Positions 41,436 to 49,582 of a DNA stretch of 64,000 nt are shown piece by piece. Under the pieces are notes generated by a model. It was not told the origin of the DNA. It saw only the letters and a list, made by a program, of their open reading frames with translations, and searched no databases. A program made the translations under genes and the position numbers. Every line of letters starts with the position of its first letter. Position 1 is the first letter of the stretch. Source of the stretch: Paeniglutamicibacter psychrophenolicus (GTDB taxonomy: Bacteria > Actinomycetota > Actinomycetes > Actinomycetales > Micrococcaceae). The DNA lies in assembly GCF_017876575.1 (NCBI RefSeq), contig NZ_JAGIOE010000001.1:2852001-2916000 (forward strand), written 5' to 3'.

Positions 41436-42773
41436 ATGGCCGACAAGTACCTGGAACTCGTGAACTCCGGCTTCACCAAGAAGCTCGCCAAGTCGCTGGG
41501 CGCCCCGCGCCCGGCGATCCTGCGCCGCTACGCACCCGGGGCACCGCTGGTGCCCGGCCCGCTGCTGCTGCTCGGAAACTCCTCCGCCGCACAGGAACTG
41601 GCCGACACGCTGCTGGGCTGGGGCCTGGATGTGCGAAGGCACGCCTCCGGCGAGACCACGCTCGGCGGGATCATCCTGCTGCTCGACGAGCTGGCGGCCC
41701 CCGCCGAGCTCTCCGAACCCATGCTCGCCGCCGGCGCGGCGCTGCGCCGGCTGGCCCCCGGCGGACGCGTTCTCTCCTTCAGCCGACCCGCACTGGCCAC
41801 CGACGCACCGGCCGTGGCCGCGGTGCGCCAGGGCATCGACGGAACCGTGCGGTCCATCGGCCGGGAAATGCGCGGCGGGGCGACCGCCAACGGCATCGTG
41901 CTCGCCGAGGGCGTCTCGGTCACGGCACCCTCCGCACTGGCGGCCCTGCGCTTCCTGCTCTCCGGGCGCAGCGCCTACGTCGACGGCCAGTTCATCACCG
42001 TTGACTCGGCCGACGGGACACTGCCGGAGGACTTCGACAAGCCCCTGGCCGGGAAGGTCGCCGTGGTCACCGGCGCGGCGCGCGGCATCGGGGCGGCCAT
42101 CGCCGAGACGCTGCACCGCGACGGAGCCACCGTGGTCGTGGTCGATGTCCCGGCCGCCGGGGACGCGCTGGCAAAGGTCGCCAACCGGGTTTCCGGCACC
42201 GCCCTGCAGCTGGATGTGACCCGGTCCGACGCCGGGGAAAAGATCATCGAGCACGCGCGCTCCCGCCACGGGGCACTGGACATCGTGATCCACAATGCCG
42301 GGATCACCCGCGACAAGCTGCTGGCCAACATGGACGCGGCCCGCTGGGACTCGGTCATCGCGGTGAACATCACCTCGCAGCTGGCCATGAACGAGGCCTT
42401 CCTGGCAGCCAAGCTGCCGGGGCTGCGCATCGTATCGCTGGCCTCGACCTCCGGCATCGCCGGGAACCGCGGGCAGACCAACTACGCGGCCTCCAAGGGC
42501 GGGGTCATCGGCATGGTGGCCGCCTCCGCGCACGCATTCGCCGCAAACGGCGGGGGCATCAACGCGGTGGCACCCGGTTTCATCGAGACCGACATGACCG
42601 CGAAGATCCCGTTGGCCACCCGCGCCGTGGCCCGCATGCTGATGCCCTCGCTGATGCAGGGCGGGCTGCCGCTGGATGTGGCCGAGGCCATCGGATTCCT
42701 GGCCTCGGATGCGGCCGCCGGCATCAACGGGCGCACCCTGCGGGTGTGCGGGCAGTCGCTGGTGGGGGCATGA
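41436..42773 (+). CDS. High-molecular-weight FabG (3-oxoacyl reductase / 3-hydroxyacyl dehydrogenase)
   Basis: This 445-residue protein is of the FabG4 type: an N-terminal flavodoxin-like non-catalytic Rossmann domain (about 1-190) and a C-terminal SDR domain with TGAARGIGAAIAETLHRDG, the NAG motif, and the catalytic TNYAASKGGVIGM. It interconverts 3-hydroxyacyl- and 3-oxoacyl-CoA with NAD(H). The gene starts two bases after the thiolase stop and its own stop overlaps the MaoC ATG by four bases, so all three are co-translated. The role in the third step of beta-oxidation follows from context. Confidence 0.9.
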   Translation: MADKYLELVNSGFTKKLAKSLGAPRPAILRRYAPGAPLVPGPLLLLGNSSAAQELADTLLGWGLDVRRHASGETTLGGIILLLDELAAPAELSEPMLAAGAALRRLAPGGRVLSFSRPALATDAPAVAAVRQGIDGTVRSIGREMRGGATANGIVLAEGVSVTAPSALAALRFLLSGRSAYVDGQFITVDSADGTLPEDFDKPLAGKVAVVTGAARGIGAAIAETLHRDGATVVVVDVPAAGDALAKVANRVSGTALQLDVTRSDAGEKIIEHARSRHGALDIVIHNAGITRDKLLANMDAARWDSVIAVNITSQLAMNEAFLAAKLPGLRIVSLASTSGIAGNRGQTNYAASKGGVIGMVAASAHAFAANGGGINAVAPGFIETDMTAKIPLATRAVARMLMPSLMQGGLPLDVAEAIGFLASDAAAGINGRTLRVCGQSLVGA

Positions 42774-43678
42774 GCACCCGCGAACGGGTGGTCCTGGATG
42801 CCGCTCCCTCGCTGGGCGCGCTCTACGCCAAGGCCGCCGGAAGCCGGCTGCGCGCCCTGCTGCCCGGCGGCAAGGCCGAAGGCGGAACGCTGCCGGAAGC
42901 CGAGCACCACCTCGAGTCCCTGGCTGCCGATCCAGCACGGCTGGTGGCCTACCAGCGCCTGGTGGGCGACACGGTGCGCGACACCCTGCCCAGCGTCTTC
43001 GTGCACGGCATGGTGTTCCCCGTTGCGATGTCGGTGATGGTGCGCGAGGACTTCCCGCTGCCGTTGCTGGGCATGGTGCACCTGTCCAACCAGGTCAACC
43101 ACCTGCGGCCGATCTCCTCCGCGGCGACGCTCTCGGCCACCGCCTGGGCGGCGGACCTGCGCGAGCACCGCGCCGGCACCCAGCTCGATGTGGTAGTCGA
43201 GGTCGCCGAAGGCGGCGAACCGGTGTGGCGCGGGGTCTCGACCTACCTGGCCCGCGGGATCTGGCCCGGCAGCCGGCCCGGTGCCCCCGCCGAGGCCCGG
43301 GCGCCCTTCACCATCCCGGGACGCACCGCGTCGTGGAGGCTGGGCGCTGACACCGGGCGCGCCTACGCGGCGGTGCTGGGGGACTACAACCCCATCCACC
43401 TCTCGGCGGCCTCGGCCAAGGCGCTGGGCATGAAGCACGCCATTGCCCACGGGATGTACCTGGCCGGGCGGGCGCTGGCCGGCAGCACACCCCACGACAC
43501 GGGCTACAACTGGGGCATCGAGTTCGCCACCCCGGTGTTCCTGCCATCCACCGTGGATGTCGCCTTCACGGACCGCGGTGACCAAACGGTCTTCAGCGGG
43601 TGGGGCGCACGCAGCGGAAAGCCGCATTTCTCCGGATCGATCACCACCACGGCGCAAGCGCCGGGCAGCGGCCGGTAG
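42770..43678 (+). CDS. MaoC-like (double-hotdog) enoyl-CoA hydratase
   Basis: This 302-residue protein is a tandem hotdog of the MaoC/R-hydratase family. The C-terminal hydratase motif reads GDYNPIHLSAASAKALGMKH, with the catalytic Asp and His, followed by AIAHGMYLAG. The N-terminal half is the degenerate hotdog. It would hydrate trans-2-enoyl-CoA to 3-hydroxyacyl-CoA. The ATGA overlap with the FabG stop shows coupling. It is the last gene of the TetR-controlled operon, ended by a terminator at 43709. Confidence 0.88.
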   Translation: MSTRERVVLDAAPSLGALYAKAAGSRLRALLPGGKAEGGTLPEAEHHLESLAADPARLVAYQRLVGDTVRDTLPSVFVHGMVFPVAMSVMVREDFPLPLLGMVHLSNQVNHLRPISSAATLSATAWAADLREHRAGTQLDVVVEVAEGGEPVWRGVSTYLARGIWPGSRPGAPAEARAPFTIPGRTASWRLGADTGRAYAAVLGDYNPIHLSAASAKALGMKHAIAHGMYLAGRALAGSTPHDTGYNWGIEFATPVFLPSTVDVAFTDRGDQTVFSGWGARSGKPHFSGSITTTAQAPGSGR

Positions 43679-43708
43679 TCCCGACGGCCATGAACCGCCA
43701 GGCCCAAG

Positions 43709-43745
43709 GGTGCCCCGTGAACCAGGCGCTGGTTTGCGGGGCACC
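43709..43745. terminator. Bidirectional terminator between maoC-like and mshA
   Basis: Nine-bp outer arms GGTGCCCCG/CGGGGCACC and inner AACCAG/CTGGTT arms form a long stem. GTAGCTTTTA follows on the plus strand, giving a weak T-tract. Confidence 0.72.
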
Positions 43746-43798
43746 GTAGCTTTTAGCCCGAAGCAACTTCCCCGCGGCGGTCGGTGCCGCCGGGCGCG

Positions 43799-45073
43799 CT
43801 ACTCTGCCGGTGAGGTGTGCGGGATGCCAACCGGGCCGCGGGCCATTGCCAGGCGATACGAACCAAGGGCGGCAGCGGCGGTCTTGTCCCAGCCGTGCCC
43901 GGCGGCGAATTCGGCGGCCTGGGCGCCCAGCCGACGGCGCAGCGGCACGTCGGCGGCAAGCTTCGCCAGTGCCATCGCCCAGGCTGATGGTTCGGCGCCA
44001 TCGACCAGGATTCCAGTGTGACCGTCCCGCACCGCATGGGGCAGCCCCCCGACGCGGCGGGCCAGCACCGGGGTGCCGCAGGCCTGGGCCTCCAGCGCCA
44101 CCAGCCCGAAGGACTCGCTGTAGGAGGGAACCGCTACGACGTCGGCGCCGCGGAACGCCTTGGCCAGGTGCTCCGCGGGCATCGGCAGCGAGAACCGCAC
44201 CAGGTGCTCCACCTGTTGTGCCTCGACCAGTTTCTGCAGGTCCAGTTCCTTGGCCCCGGAGCGCGCCCCGATCACCGAGAGCTTCACATCGAGGTCCGGG
44301 CGGTCGCGGGCGAGGATCCCCAGCGCCCGAACCAGGATCTGCGGGCCCTTCAGCTTCTGGATGCGCCCGGCAAAGACCACGCGCAGGGAATCCGGTGCGC
44401 TCTCGCGCTGCTCGCACACCCCGGGATGGAAGGTCGACAAATCCACGCCCGGCTCCACGACGTCAAGTGCCGCGGGCTCCGCGCCGTAGAGGTGGATGAG
44501 CTCCTCGACCTCTACGGGGGTGTTGGCGGTGAGCCGGTCGGCCTGCAGGCACAGCAGCATCTCCCCGCGGATGCGGACGGCGGACTCCTCGGTGTGCGCC
44601 GAGAGCTTCTTGACCTTGCCCATGGTGTGCATGGTGTGCACCAGCGGCACGCCCCACGCATCCCTCAGCTGCAGCCCGACGATCCCGGAAAGCCAGTAGT
44701 GGGAATGGATCGCGTCGTAGGGTCCAAGGCCCGAGGCATAGCCCTGGATCGCCGATGCGGCTTCCGGCAGGTGCCCGGCCAGCTCCTCCTTGGTCAGCTT
44801 TCCGGGCGGGCCGGCCTGCACCTCATGGCACACCACGCCCGGCGCCATCTCGGTGGCCCTGGTCTCGGAGCCGCGGACAAAGACATCTACCTGCACCCCG
44901 AGATCGGCCAGGGCGAACGCCAGGTTCCTGATGTACACGTTCATTCCGCCGGCGTCCCCGGACCCGGGCTGTTCCAGCGGGGAGGTGTGCAGCGAAATCA
45001 TCGCGATGCGCTTGGGGGTGTTCGTGGGTTCGGACATCGGTGCTCTGCCGCCTGTAAACGAGAAATGTGCCAT
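43799..45073 (-). CDS. mshA: D-inositol-3-phosphate glycosyltransferase MshA
   Basis: This protein of about 424 residues is a GT-B (GT4) glycosyltransferase that starts mycothiol synthesis by moving GlcNAc from UDP-GlcNAc to inositol-3-phosphate. The signatures are ISLHTSPLEQPGSGDAGGMN, SHYWLSGIVG, VFAGRIQKLKGPQ (nucleotide-binding start) and the EX7E motif ESFGLVALEAQ. The best start is uncertain: ATG at 45073 (used) or the ATG at 45037 (MSEPTNTPKRIAMISL). Either gives the full enzyme. mshC is also in the window; mshB and mshD are elsewhere. Confidence 0.9.
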   Translation of the reverse strand: MAHFSFTGGRAPMSEPTNTPKRIAMISLHTSPLEQPGSGDAGGMNVYIRNLAFALADLGVQVDVFVRGSETRATEMAPGVVCHEVQAGPPGKLTKEELAGHLPEAASAIQGYASGLGPYDAIHSHYWLSGIVGLQLRDAWGVPLVHTMHTMGKVKKLSAHTEESAVRIRGEMLLCLQADRLTANTPVEVEELIHLYGAEPAALDVVEPGVDLSTFHPGVCEQRESAPDSLRVVFAGRIQKLKGPQILVRALGILARDRPDLDVKLSVIGARSGAKELDLQKLVEAQQVEHLVRFSLPMPAEHLAKAFRGADVVAVPSYSESFGLVALEAQACGTPVLARRVGGLPHAVRDGHTGILVDGAEPSAWAMALAKLAADVPLRRRLGAQAAEFAAGHGWDKTAAAALGSYRLAMARGPVGIPHTSPAE

Positions 45074-45398
45074 CAATCTGCCCGCCCCTTTTCCCCGAGG
45101 TGCTCGGGAGGTGAGCGGCAAACACCTTCATCCTACGCAACAAGGCCCACCCCGGATCATGCTCGGCCGGGGCCGAAATCCCCGATTTCCACCTCCGAAA
45201 TATGACCCTGCTCACAAATACCGGCCCCGACCGGGCATTTTGCCTCCGAGGCGCGCAAATAGCCTTGTAAACACGGGGTTTTTGGGGTGGGGACCCGTCG
45301 AATTGAAGTGCGCCCCAAACCCGTGCTAGAGTCTTATCTCGCCGCGGACAACGGAAACAAAGTTCTTCACGAACTTCTTCCGGATGCAGCGGCCACCA
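45074..45398. other. Intergenic region between mshA and tRNA-Leu
   Basis: No gene is seen. It holds the mshA promoter region and the tRNA promoter at 45303-45332. The stretch around 45120-45300 is GC-rich and has no open frame of interest. Confidence 0.5.
45303..45332 (+). promoter_or_regulatory. Promoter of tRNA-Leu
   Basis: TTGAAG (45303-45308) and TAGAGT (45327-45332) are separated by 18 bases, a good match to the vegetative sigma consensus of actinobacteria, about 67 bases upstream of the mature tRNA. Confidence 0.6.
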
Positions 45399-45481
45399 GC
45401 GAGGGTGGCGGAATGGTAGACGCGCTAGCTTGAGGTGCTAGTCCACGTAAGTGGGTGGGGGTTCAAGTCCCCTCCTTCGCA
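45399..45481 (+). tRNA. tRNA-Leu (anticodon GAG)
   Basis: An 83-base cloverleaf with acceptor arms GCGAGGG and CCTTCGC (one G-T pair), an anticodon stem CTAGC/GCTAG around the loop TTGAGGT giving anticodon GAG for CUC/CUU, and a long variable arm (CCACG..GTGG) typical of class II tRNA-Leu. The T-arm reads GGGGGTTCAAGTCCCC. The discriminator is A45481; CCA is not encoded. A strong intrinsic terminator follows. Confidence 0.93.
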
Positions 45482-45488
45482 CAGACAG

Positions 45489-45524
45489 ACCCCCGATCGG
45501 ATGAGAATCCGGTCGGGGGTTTTC
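45489..45524 (+). terminator. Intrinsic terminator of tRNA-Leu
   Basis: A 14-bp stem (45489-45502 with 45507-45520) with one mismatch and a four-base loop is followed by TTTTCTC. It lies eight bases after the tRNA. Confidence 0.88.
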
Positions 45525-45642
45525 TCGTTCCCGGAAAAAGCCCCCGCGGCCGGCCAGTGTCATCTTGCCCCTCGCCTGCGTGCGCCGGGCTGGATAGGGT
45601 GGGGGAACCAGGTTTCGTCACGAGAGGCAGAAGGATTCCCCC

Positions 45643-46968
45643 ATGTCAGCTGCGCAGAGCACCCCGGACACCGTTGTCGCCGAGGACGAGGTCGCCGGCA
45701 TTTGCCAGGCGTTGATCCGGATCGACACCACCAACTACGGCAACAACGAGGGTGCGGGGGAGCGCAAGGCGGCCGAATACGTCTCCGAACTCATCCACGA
45801 GGTGGGGCTCGAGGCCACGGTCCTTGAATCCGCCCAGGGCCGCGCCAACGTGGTCACCCGCATCGAGGGCACCGACAAGTCCCTGCCCGCCCTCATCGTG
45901 CACGGGCACCTCGACGTGGTCCCGGCGTTCAAGGACGAATGGTCAGTGGACCCGTTCGGGGCCGAGATCAAGGACGGGATGATCTGGGGCCGCGGAGCGG
46001 TGGACATGAAGGACATGGACGCGATGATCCTGGCGGTCATGCGCCAGATGCAGCGCGACGGCATCCGCCCGCGCCGCGATTTGGTCTTCGCGTTCTTCGC
46101 CGACGAGGAGGCCGGCGGCGACTACGGCGCGCGCTGGATGGTGGAGAACCACCCCGAACTCTTCGAGGGCGCCACCGAGGCCATCAGCGAGGTCGGCGGC
46201 TTCTCCGCGACCATCGACGGCAAGCGCGCCTACCTGCTCCAGACCGCCGAGAAGGGCATCGCCTGGCTCAAGCTCACCGCCACGGGCCGGGCCGGGCACG
46301 GCTCGCAGATCAACGAGGCGAATGCGGTGACCCGGCTGGCATCGGCCATCACCCGCATCGGCGAGCACGACTGGCCGATTTCCTACACCGACACCACCCG
46401 GGCCTTCCTCGAGGGCGTCTCGGAGATGACGGGCATCGAGTTCACCGAGGACAACCCGCAGGTGCTGCTGAATGAGCTGGGCAACGTCGCCCGCTTCGTC
46501 GGGGCGACCCTGCAGAACACCGCCAACCCCACGGTGCTCTCGGCCGGGTACAAGCACAACGTGATTCCCGGGGCCGCCGAGGCGCTGCTGGATGTGCGCA
46601 CGCTCCCCGGGCAGCACGAGGCGGTCATGGAAACGCTGCGCGCGCTGGCCGGGCCGGACGTCGAGCTGTCCTCGTTGCACCTGGACCGCGCGCTGGAGGT
46701 TCCCTTTGCCGGGGGACTTGTCGATTCCATGGTCGCCGCGCTGAATCGTGAGGACCCGGAGGCCGTCGTGCTGCCCTACATGCTCTCCGGCGGCACCGAC
46801 AACAAGGCACTGTCCCGGCTGGGCATCACCGGCTTCGGGTTCGCCCCGCTGCGCCTTCCGGCCGAACTGGACTTCACCGGCATGTTCCACGGCGTCGACG
46901 AGCGCGTCCCGGTCGATTCGCTGAAGTTCGGCACCCGGGTCCTGCGCGACCTGTTGACCACCTACTGA
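45643..46968 (+). CDS. M20-family metallopeptidase/deacylase
   Basis: This 441-residue dimetal hydrolase belongs to the M20/M25/M40 (ArgE/DapE/carboxypeptidase G2) family. Metal and catalytic motifs are VHGHLDVVPA (first His and Asp), GRGAVDMKDMDAM (bridging Asp) and AFFADEEAGGDYGARWM (general-base Glu and metal Glu). The lid domain is inserted at about residues 200-340. Substrates in the family are N-acyl amino acids and dipeptides; this one is not assignable. A GAGAGGCAGAAGG site lies upstream of the ATG. It starts about 160 bases after the tRNA. Confidence 0.9.
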   Translation: MSAAQSTPDTVVAEDEVAGICQALIRIDTTNYGNNEGAGERKAAEYVSELIHEVGLEATVLESAQGRANVVTRIEGTDKSLPALIVHGHLDVVPAFKDEWSVDPFGAEIKDGMIWGRGAVDMKDMDAMILAVMRQMQRDGIRPRRDLVFAFFADEEAGGDYGARWMVENHPELFEGATEAISEVGGFSATIDGKRAYLLQTAEKGIAWLKLTATGRAGHGSQINEANAVTRLASAITRIGEHDWPISYTDTTRAFLEGVSEMTGIEFTEDNPQVLLNELGNVARFVGATLQNTANPTVLSAGYKHNVIPGAAEALLDVRTLPGQHEAVMETLRALAGPDVELSSLHLDRALEVPFAGGLVDSMVAALNREDPEAVVLPYMLSGGTDNKALSRLGITGFGFAPLRLPAELDFTGMFHGVDERVPVDSLKFGTRVLRDLLTTY

Positions 46969-47056
46969 TACCCGCCCAGGCAATGCCCGGGCCATCCGGT
47001 GGCCGGCTGCCCCGGCGTTCCCCGACACACACCACAGGAAGCGAAGCGAACCCCAC

Positions 47057-48214
47057 GTGAAGACGATTGACCAGGTGCTCGGCGCCGAATTGCTCGAAGG
47101 ATTCCGGGCACGTGCCGGAGGCTACGACGAACAGAACACCTTCTGCACGCAGGACTTTGCCGAACTCGCCGACGCAGGATACCTGCGGGCCATGCTCCCG
47201 GAATCGCGTGGGGGCTTCGGCTGGGGCATGGAAACGATGACCGCAGCCCAGCGCCTGCTCGGCTCCTACGCCCCGGCCACGGCACTGGCCGTGAACATGC
47301 ACCACGTCTGGTGCGGGGTGGCGACGCTCCTCGCCGCCCGTGGGGACCACCGGTTGGACATGGTCCTGGACTGGGTGCAGGCAGGGGAGGTCATGGCCTT
47401 CGGCATCTCCGAGGCCGGCAACGACCAGGTCCTCTTCGACTCCGTCACCCGGGCCGTCCCGGCGCCGGACGGCTCCTACTCCTTCACCGGCACCAAGATC
47501 TTCACCTCGCTGGCCCCGGTCTGGACCCGGCTGGGGGTCTTCGGCAAGGACGAAAGCGGCGAGGAGCCCAAGCTGGTCCACGGCTTCCTGCACCGGGATG
47601 CACCCGGCATCGAGATCCCGCAAAACTGGAACACCCTGGGCATGCGGGCCACCCAGTCGAACTCGACCATCCTCACCGATGCACCGGTGGCGGCCGAGCA
47701 CATCCACACCACGCTGCCCGTTGGCCCCGTTCCGGACCTGCTGGTCTTCGGCATCTTCGCCTCGTTCCTCTCGCTCACCGCCTCGGTCTACGTGGGCCTG
47801 GCCGAGCGCGGCATGCAACTGGCCGCGGCCAACCCGGTCCGGCGGAAATCACTGAAGAACGAGGGGCGGACCTACGACCAGGATCCGGACATCAGGTGGC
47901 AGGTCGCCAACGCCGGGATTGAAATCCTGGCCCTCGATGCGATGCTGCGGATGACCACCCGCGACCTCGACGACTTGGTGGACCACGGGGGATCCTGGTT
48001 CCCGCGGCTGGTCACGCTGCGCACCGCGGCCGGGGACGCGGCCCGCTCCTGCATCGACATCGCCGCCAAGGTCTCCGGCGGCGGGCAATACTTCCGCGGC
48101 TCGGAGCTCGAACGGCTCTACCGCGACGCGCTGGCCAGCCTGTACCACCCATCGGATGCCGAATCGGCGCACTCCACGGTCGCGTCCTGGCTGCTGGGAC
48201 CGGTCAAGGAATAG
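47057..48214 (+). CDS. Acyl-CoA dehydrogenase-family protein
   Basis: This 385-residue flavoprotein has the typical short acyl-CoA dehydrogenase layout. N-terminal helices are followed by FGISEAGNDQVLFDSVTRAV, GSYSFTGTKIFTSLAPVW, WNTLGMRATQSNSTILTD and the C-terminal four-helix bundle ending VASWLLGPVKE. Some members of this subgroup (near HsaA/DszC-like monooxygenases) lack the catalytic Glu, and I do not see a clear one, so oxidase or monooxygenase activity is possible. The GTG at 47057 is the start. It is separate from the TetR-controlled beta-oxidation block. Confidence 0.85.
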   Translation: MKTIDQVLGAELLEGFRARAGGYDEQNTFCTQDFAELADAGYLRAMLPESRGGFGWGMETMTAAQRLLGSYAPATALAVNMHHVWCGVATLLAARGDHRLDMVLDWVQAGEVMAFGISEAGNDQVLFDSVTRAVPAPDGSYSFTGTKIFTSLAPVWTRLGVFGKDESGEEPKLVHGFLHRDAPGIEIPQNWNTLGMRATQSNSTILTDAPVAAEHIHTTLPVGPVPDLLVFGIFASFLSLTASVYVGLAERGMQLAAANPVRRKSLKNEGRTYDQDPDIRWQVANAGIEILALDAMLRMTTRDLDDLVDHGGSWFPRLVTLRTAAGDAARSCIDIAAKVSGGGQYFRGSELERLYRDALASLYHPSDAESAHSTVASWLLGPVKE

Positions 48215-48284
48215 GGCGGGGGAGCCCCCGGCCGTTCCGCTGGGACTGAGGCGGATATTGCGAAAACAGGATAAAACTTGGCCT

Positions 48285-48300
48285 ATTACAGATCAGTAAT
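48285..48300 (+). promoter_or_regulatory. Candidate HipB operator
   Basis: ATTAC-N6-GTAAT is an inverted repeat about 40 bases upstream of hipB, and GTAATAG recurs at about 48324. HipB-type repressors bind such dyads; the exact site is unverified. Confidence 0.4.
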
Positions 48301-48337
48301 CGACCGGACTGTATCGACTATGCGTAATAGGAGTGCC

Positions 48338-48562
48338 GTGCACGGAAAGATCGGATCCACAGCAGACCTGGGCAGGGCGCTGCTCGCGGCAAGGATTCAA
48401 CACCAGCTGACACAGACCCAATTGGCCCAGGCGCTCGGCGTGACCCAGCGCTACATTTCGGAGATCGAGACCGGAAAGCCGAAGAACCTGGGTCCCAAGC
48501 TGTTCGAGGTCCTTGACCAGGTGGGGATCGAACTCAGTTTCAGGACCGTGACGCATGGCTGA
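48338..48562 (+). CDS. hipB: HipB-like XRE regulator/antitoxin
   Basis: This 74-residue helix-turn-helix protein is of the HipB type: LGRALLAARIQHQLTQTQLA, then QALGVTQRYISEIETGK with the recognition helix. The GTG at 48338 is chosen over the longer frame because AGGAG lies five bases upstream. Its stop overlaps the hipA start by eight bases, the normal hipBA coupling. In intact modules HipB neutralises the HipA kinase and represses the operon; here hipA is broken, so HipB is an orphan regulator. Confidence 0.85.
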   Translation: MHGKIGSTADLGRALLAARIQHQLTQTQLAQALGVTQRYISEIETGKPKNLGPKLFEVLDQVGIELSFRTVTHG

Positions 48563-49143
48563 GAGTCTTCCGGTCCACCTATTCGGTGCCGCGATCGGAA
48601 GGATTGAAAGAGCCGGTTCCACCTCGGTCGTCTTTTGCGCCGATCACGAGGGATTGGATGTGTACGGCGTCGGTTCCACCATCCTCTCCGCGAGCCTTCC
48701 CTTCTCGGCCGCGCCGTCCCCGGCCGGAGCGTCAACCAACTTCTTTGGCGGATTGCTGCCCGAGGGGCGCGGCCGAACCAACCTGGCGAAGCAGGCCGGC
48801 GTGGACAGCACCGACGTCTTCGGCATGCTTGGCTATGCCGGGTGGGATCTGCCGGGTGACGTCAACGTCGGAATGGATCCCGGCCCAACGGCCGAGCACA
48901 TTCCGGCCAGTGTCGGCGACGTCGAACGACTCCTCACCCGGACCTCCGACTACGCCATGGGTACCGTCGGCGGCGGCGGGTCGCTGCCCGGTGTCCAGCC
49001 AAAGGCCACACTGGCCCTCTTTGACGGGCAGTGGCACATTACCAAGGGAGGCGCCGTCTCCACGCACATCGTCAGGCCGGTTGCGGCAGGCGAGGAGTGG
49101 GGCGCGCATTGGGAGGCTGGTCAACTGTTGGCAGTTTCCCTTG
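48555..49143 (+). pseudogene. hipA: hipA, 5' fragment (interrupted by the TnpB element)
   Basis: The first 196 codons encode the N-terminal part of a HipA-type serine kinase toxin: STNFFGGLLPEGRGRTNLAK, LPGVQPKATLALFDGQ and STHIVRPVAAGEEWG are family landmarks. The frame runs into the inserted element at CTTG (49140-49143). Joining this point to 51323 restores VSLGRKLGLLEFEASVM, so the two halves were one gene of about 417 residues. The catalytic kinase half lies beyond the insertion. The fragment alone cannot be an active kinase. Confidence 0.85.
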
Positions 49144-49185
49144 CACTCGTTGACACTTGCCGGTTGTGCCGCGGGGCCCGTGGCA

Positions 49186-49216
49186 GCCCGGATGCCGGTC
49201 GGCCAGGCATCCGGGC
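49186..49216 (+). repeat. Left-end hairpin of the TnpB element
   Basis: A perfect 11-bp inverted repeat, GCCCGGATGCC (49186-49196) with GGCATCCGGGC (49206-49216), loop nine bases. It may be the subterminal structure recognised by the transposase. Confidence 0.5.
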
Positions 49217-49582
49217 ATGTCGGTCGGCGCCCTGCGCAAGGCCGCTCTACCGAAGGGCGGTTGCCCGCGCCGTGGTGGCCGTCGCCGGCCGGCGGAACCT
49301 TCCCGCCGGGGATCCGTAAAGGCTCGGCCGGGCTCCGGCGAACCTGCCCGGTGTGTGCCCCGCACCACGGTGTCCTGTGGAACGGCCGGGCCTTCTTTCC
49401 CCGACCGTCCGCGCCTGTCCACAGCCCGTGCACGCACGGGCCCGAAGTGTCGGTGGCCCGGAGCACAATGGTGGCATGGACGAGAGCACGCAGGACCACG
49501 GTTCCTCGGTCGCCGGGCGGGGAACGGTGCTGCATCGCGGCGCCGCTACCGCGGATGCGGCGGCCGGCAGCGGTGGTCCCCC

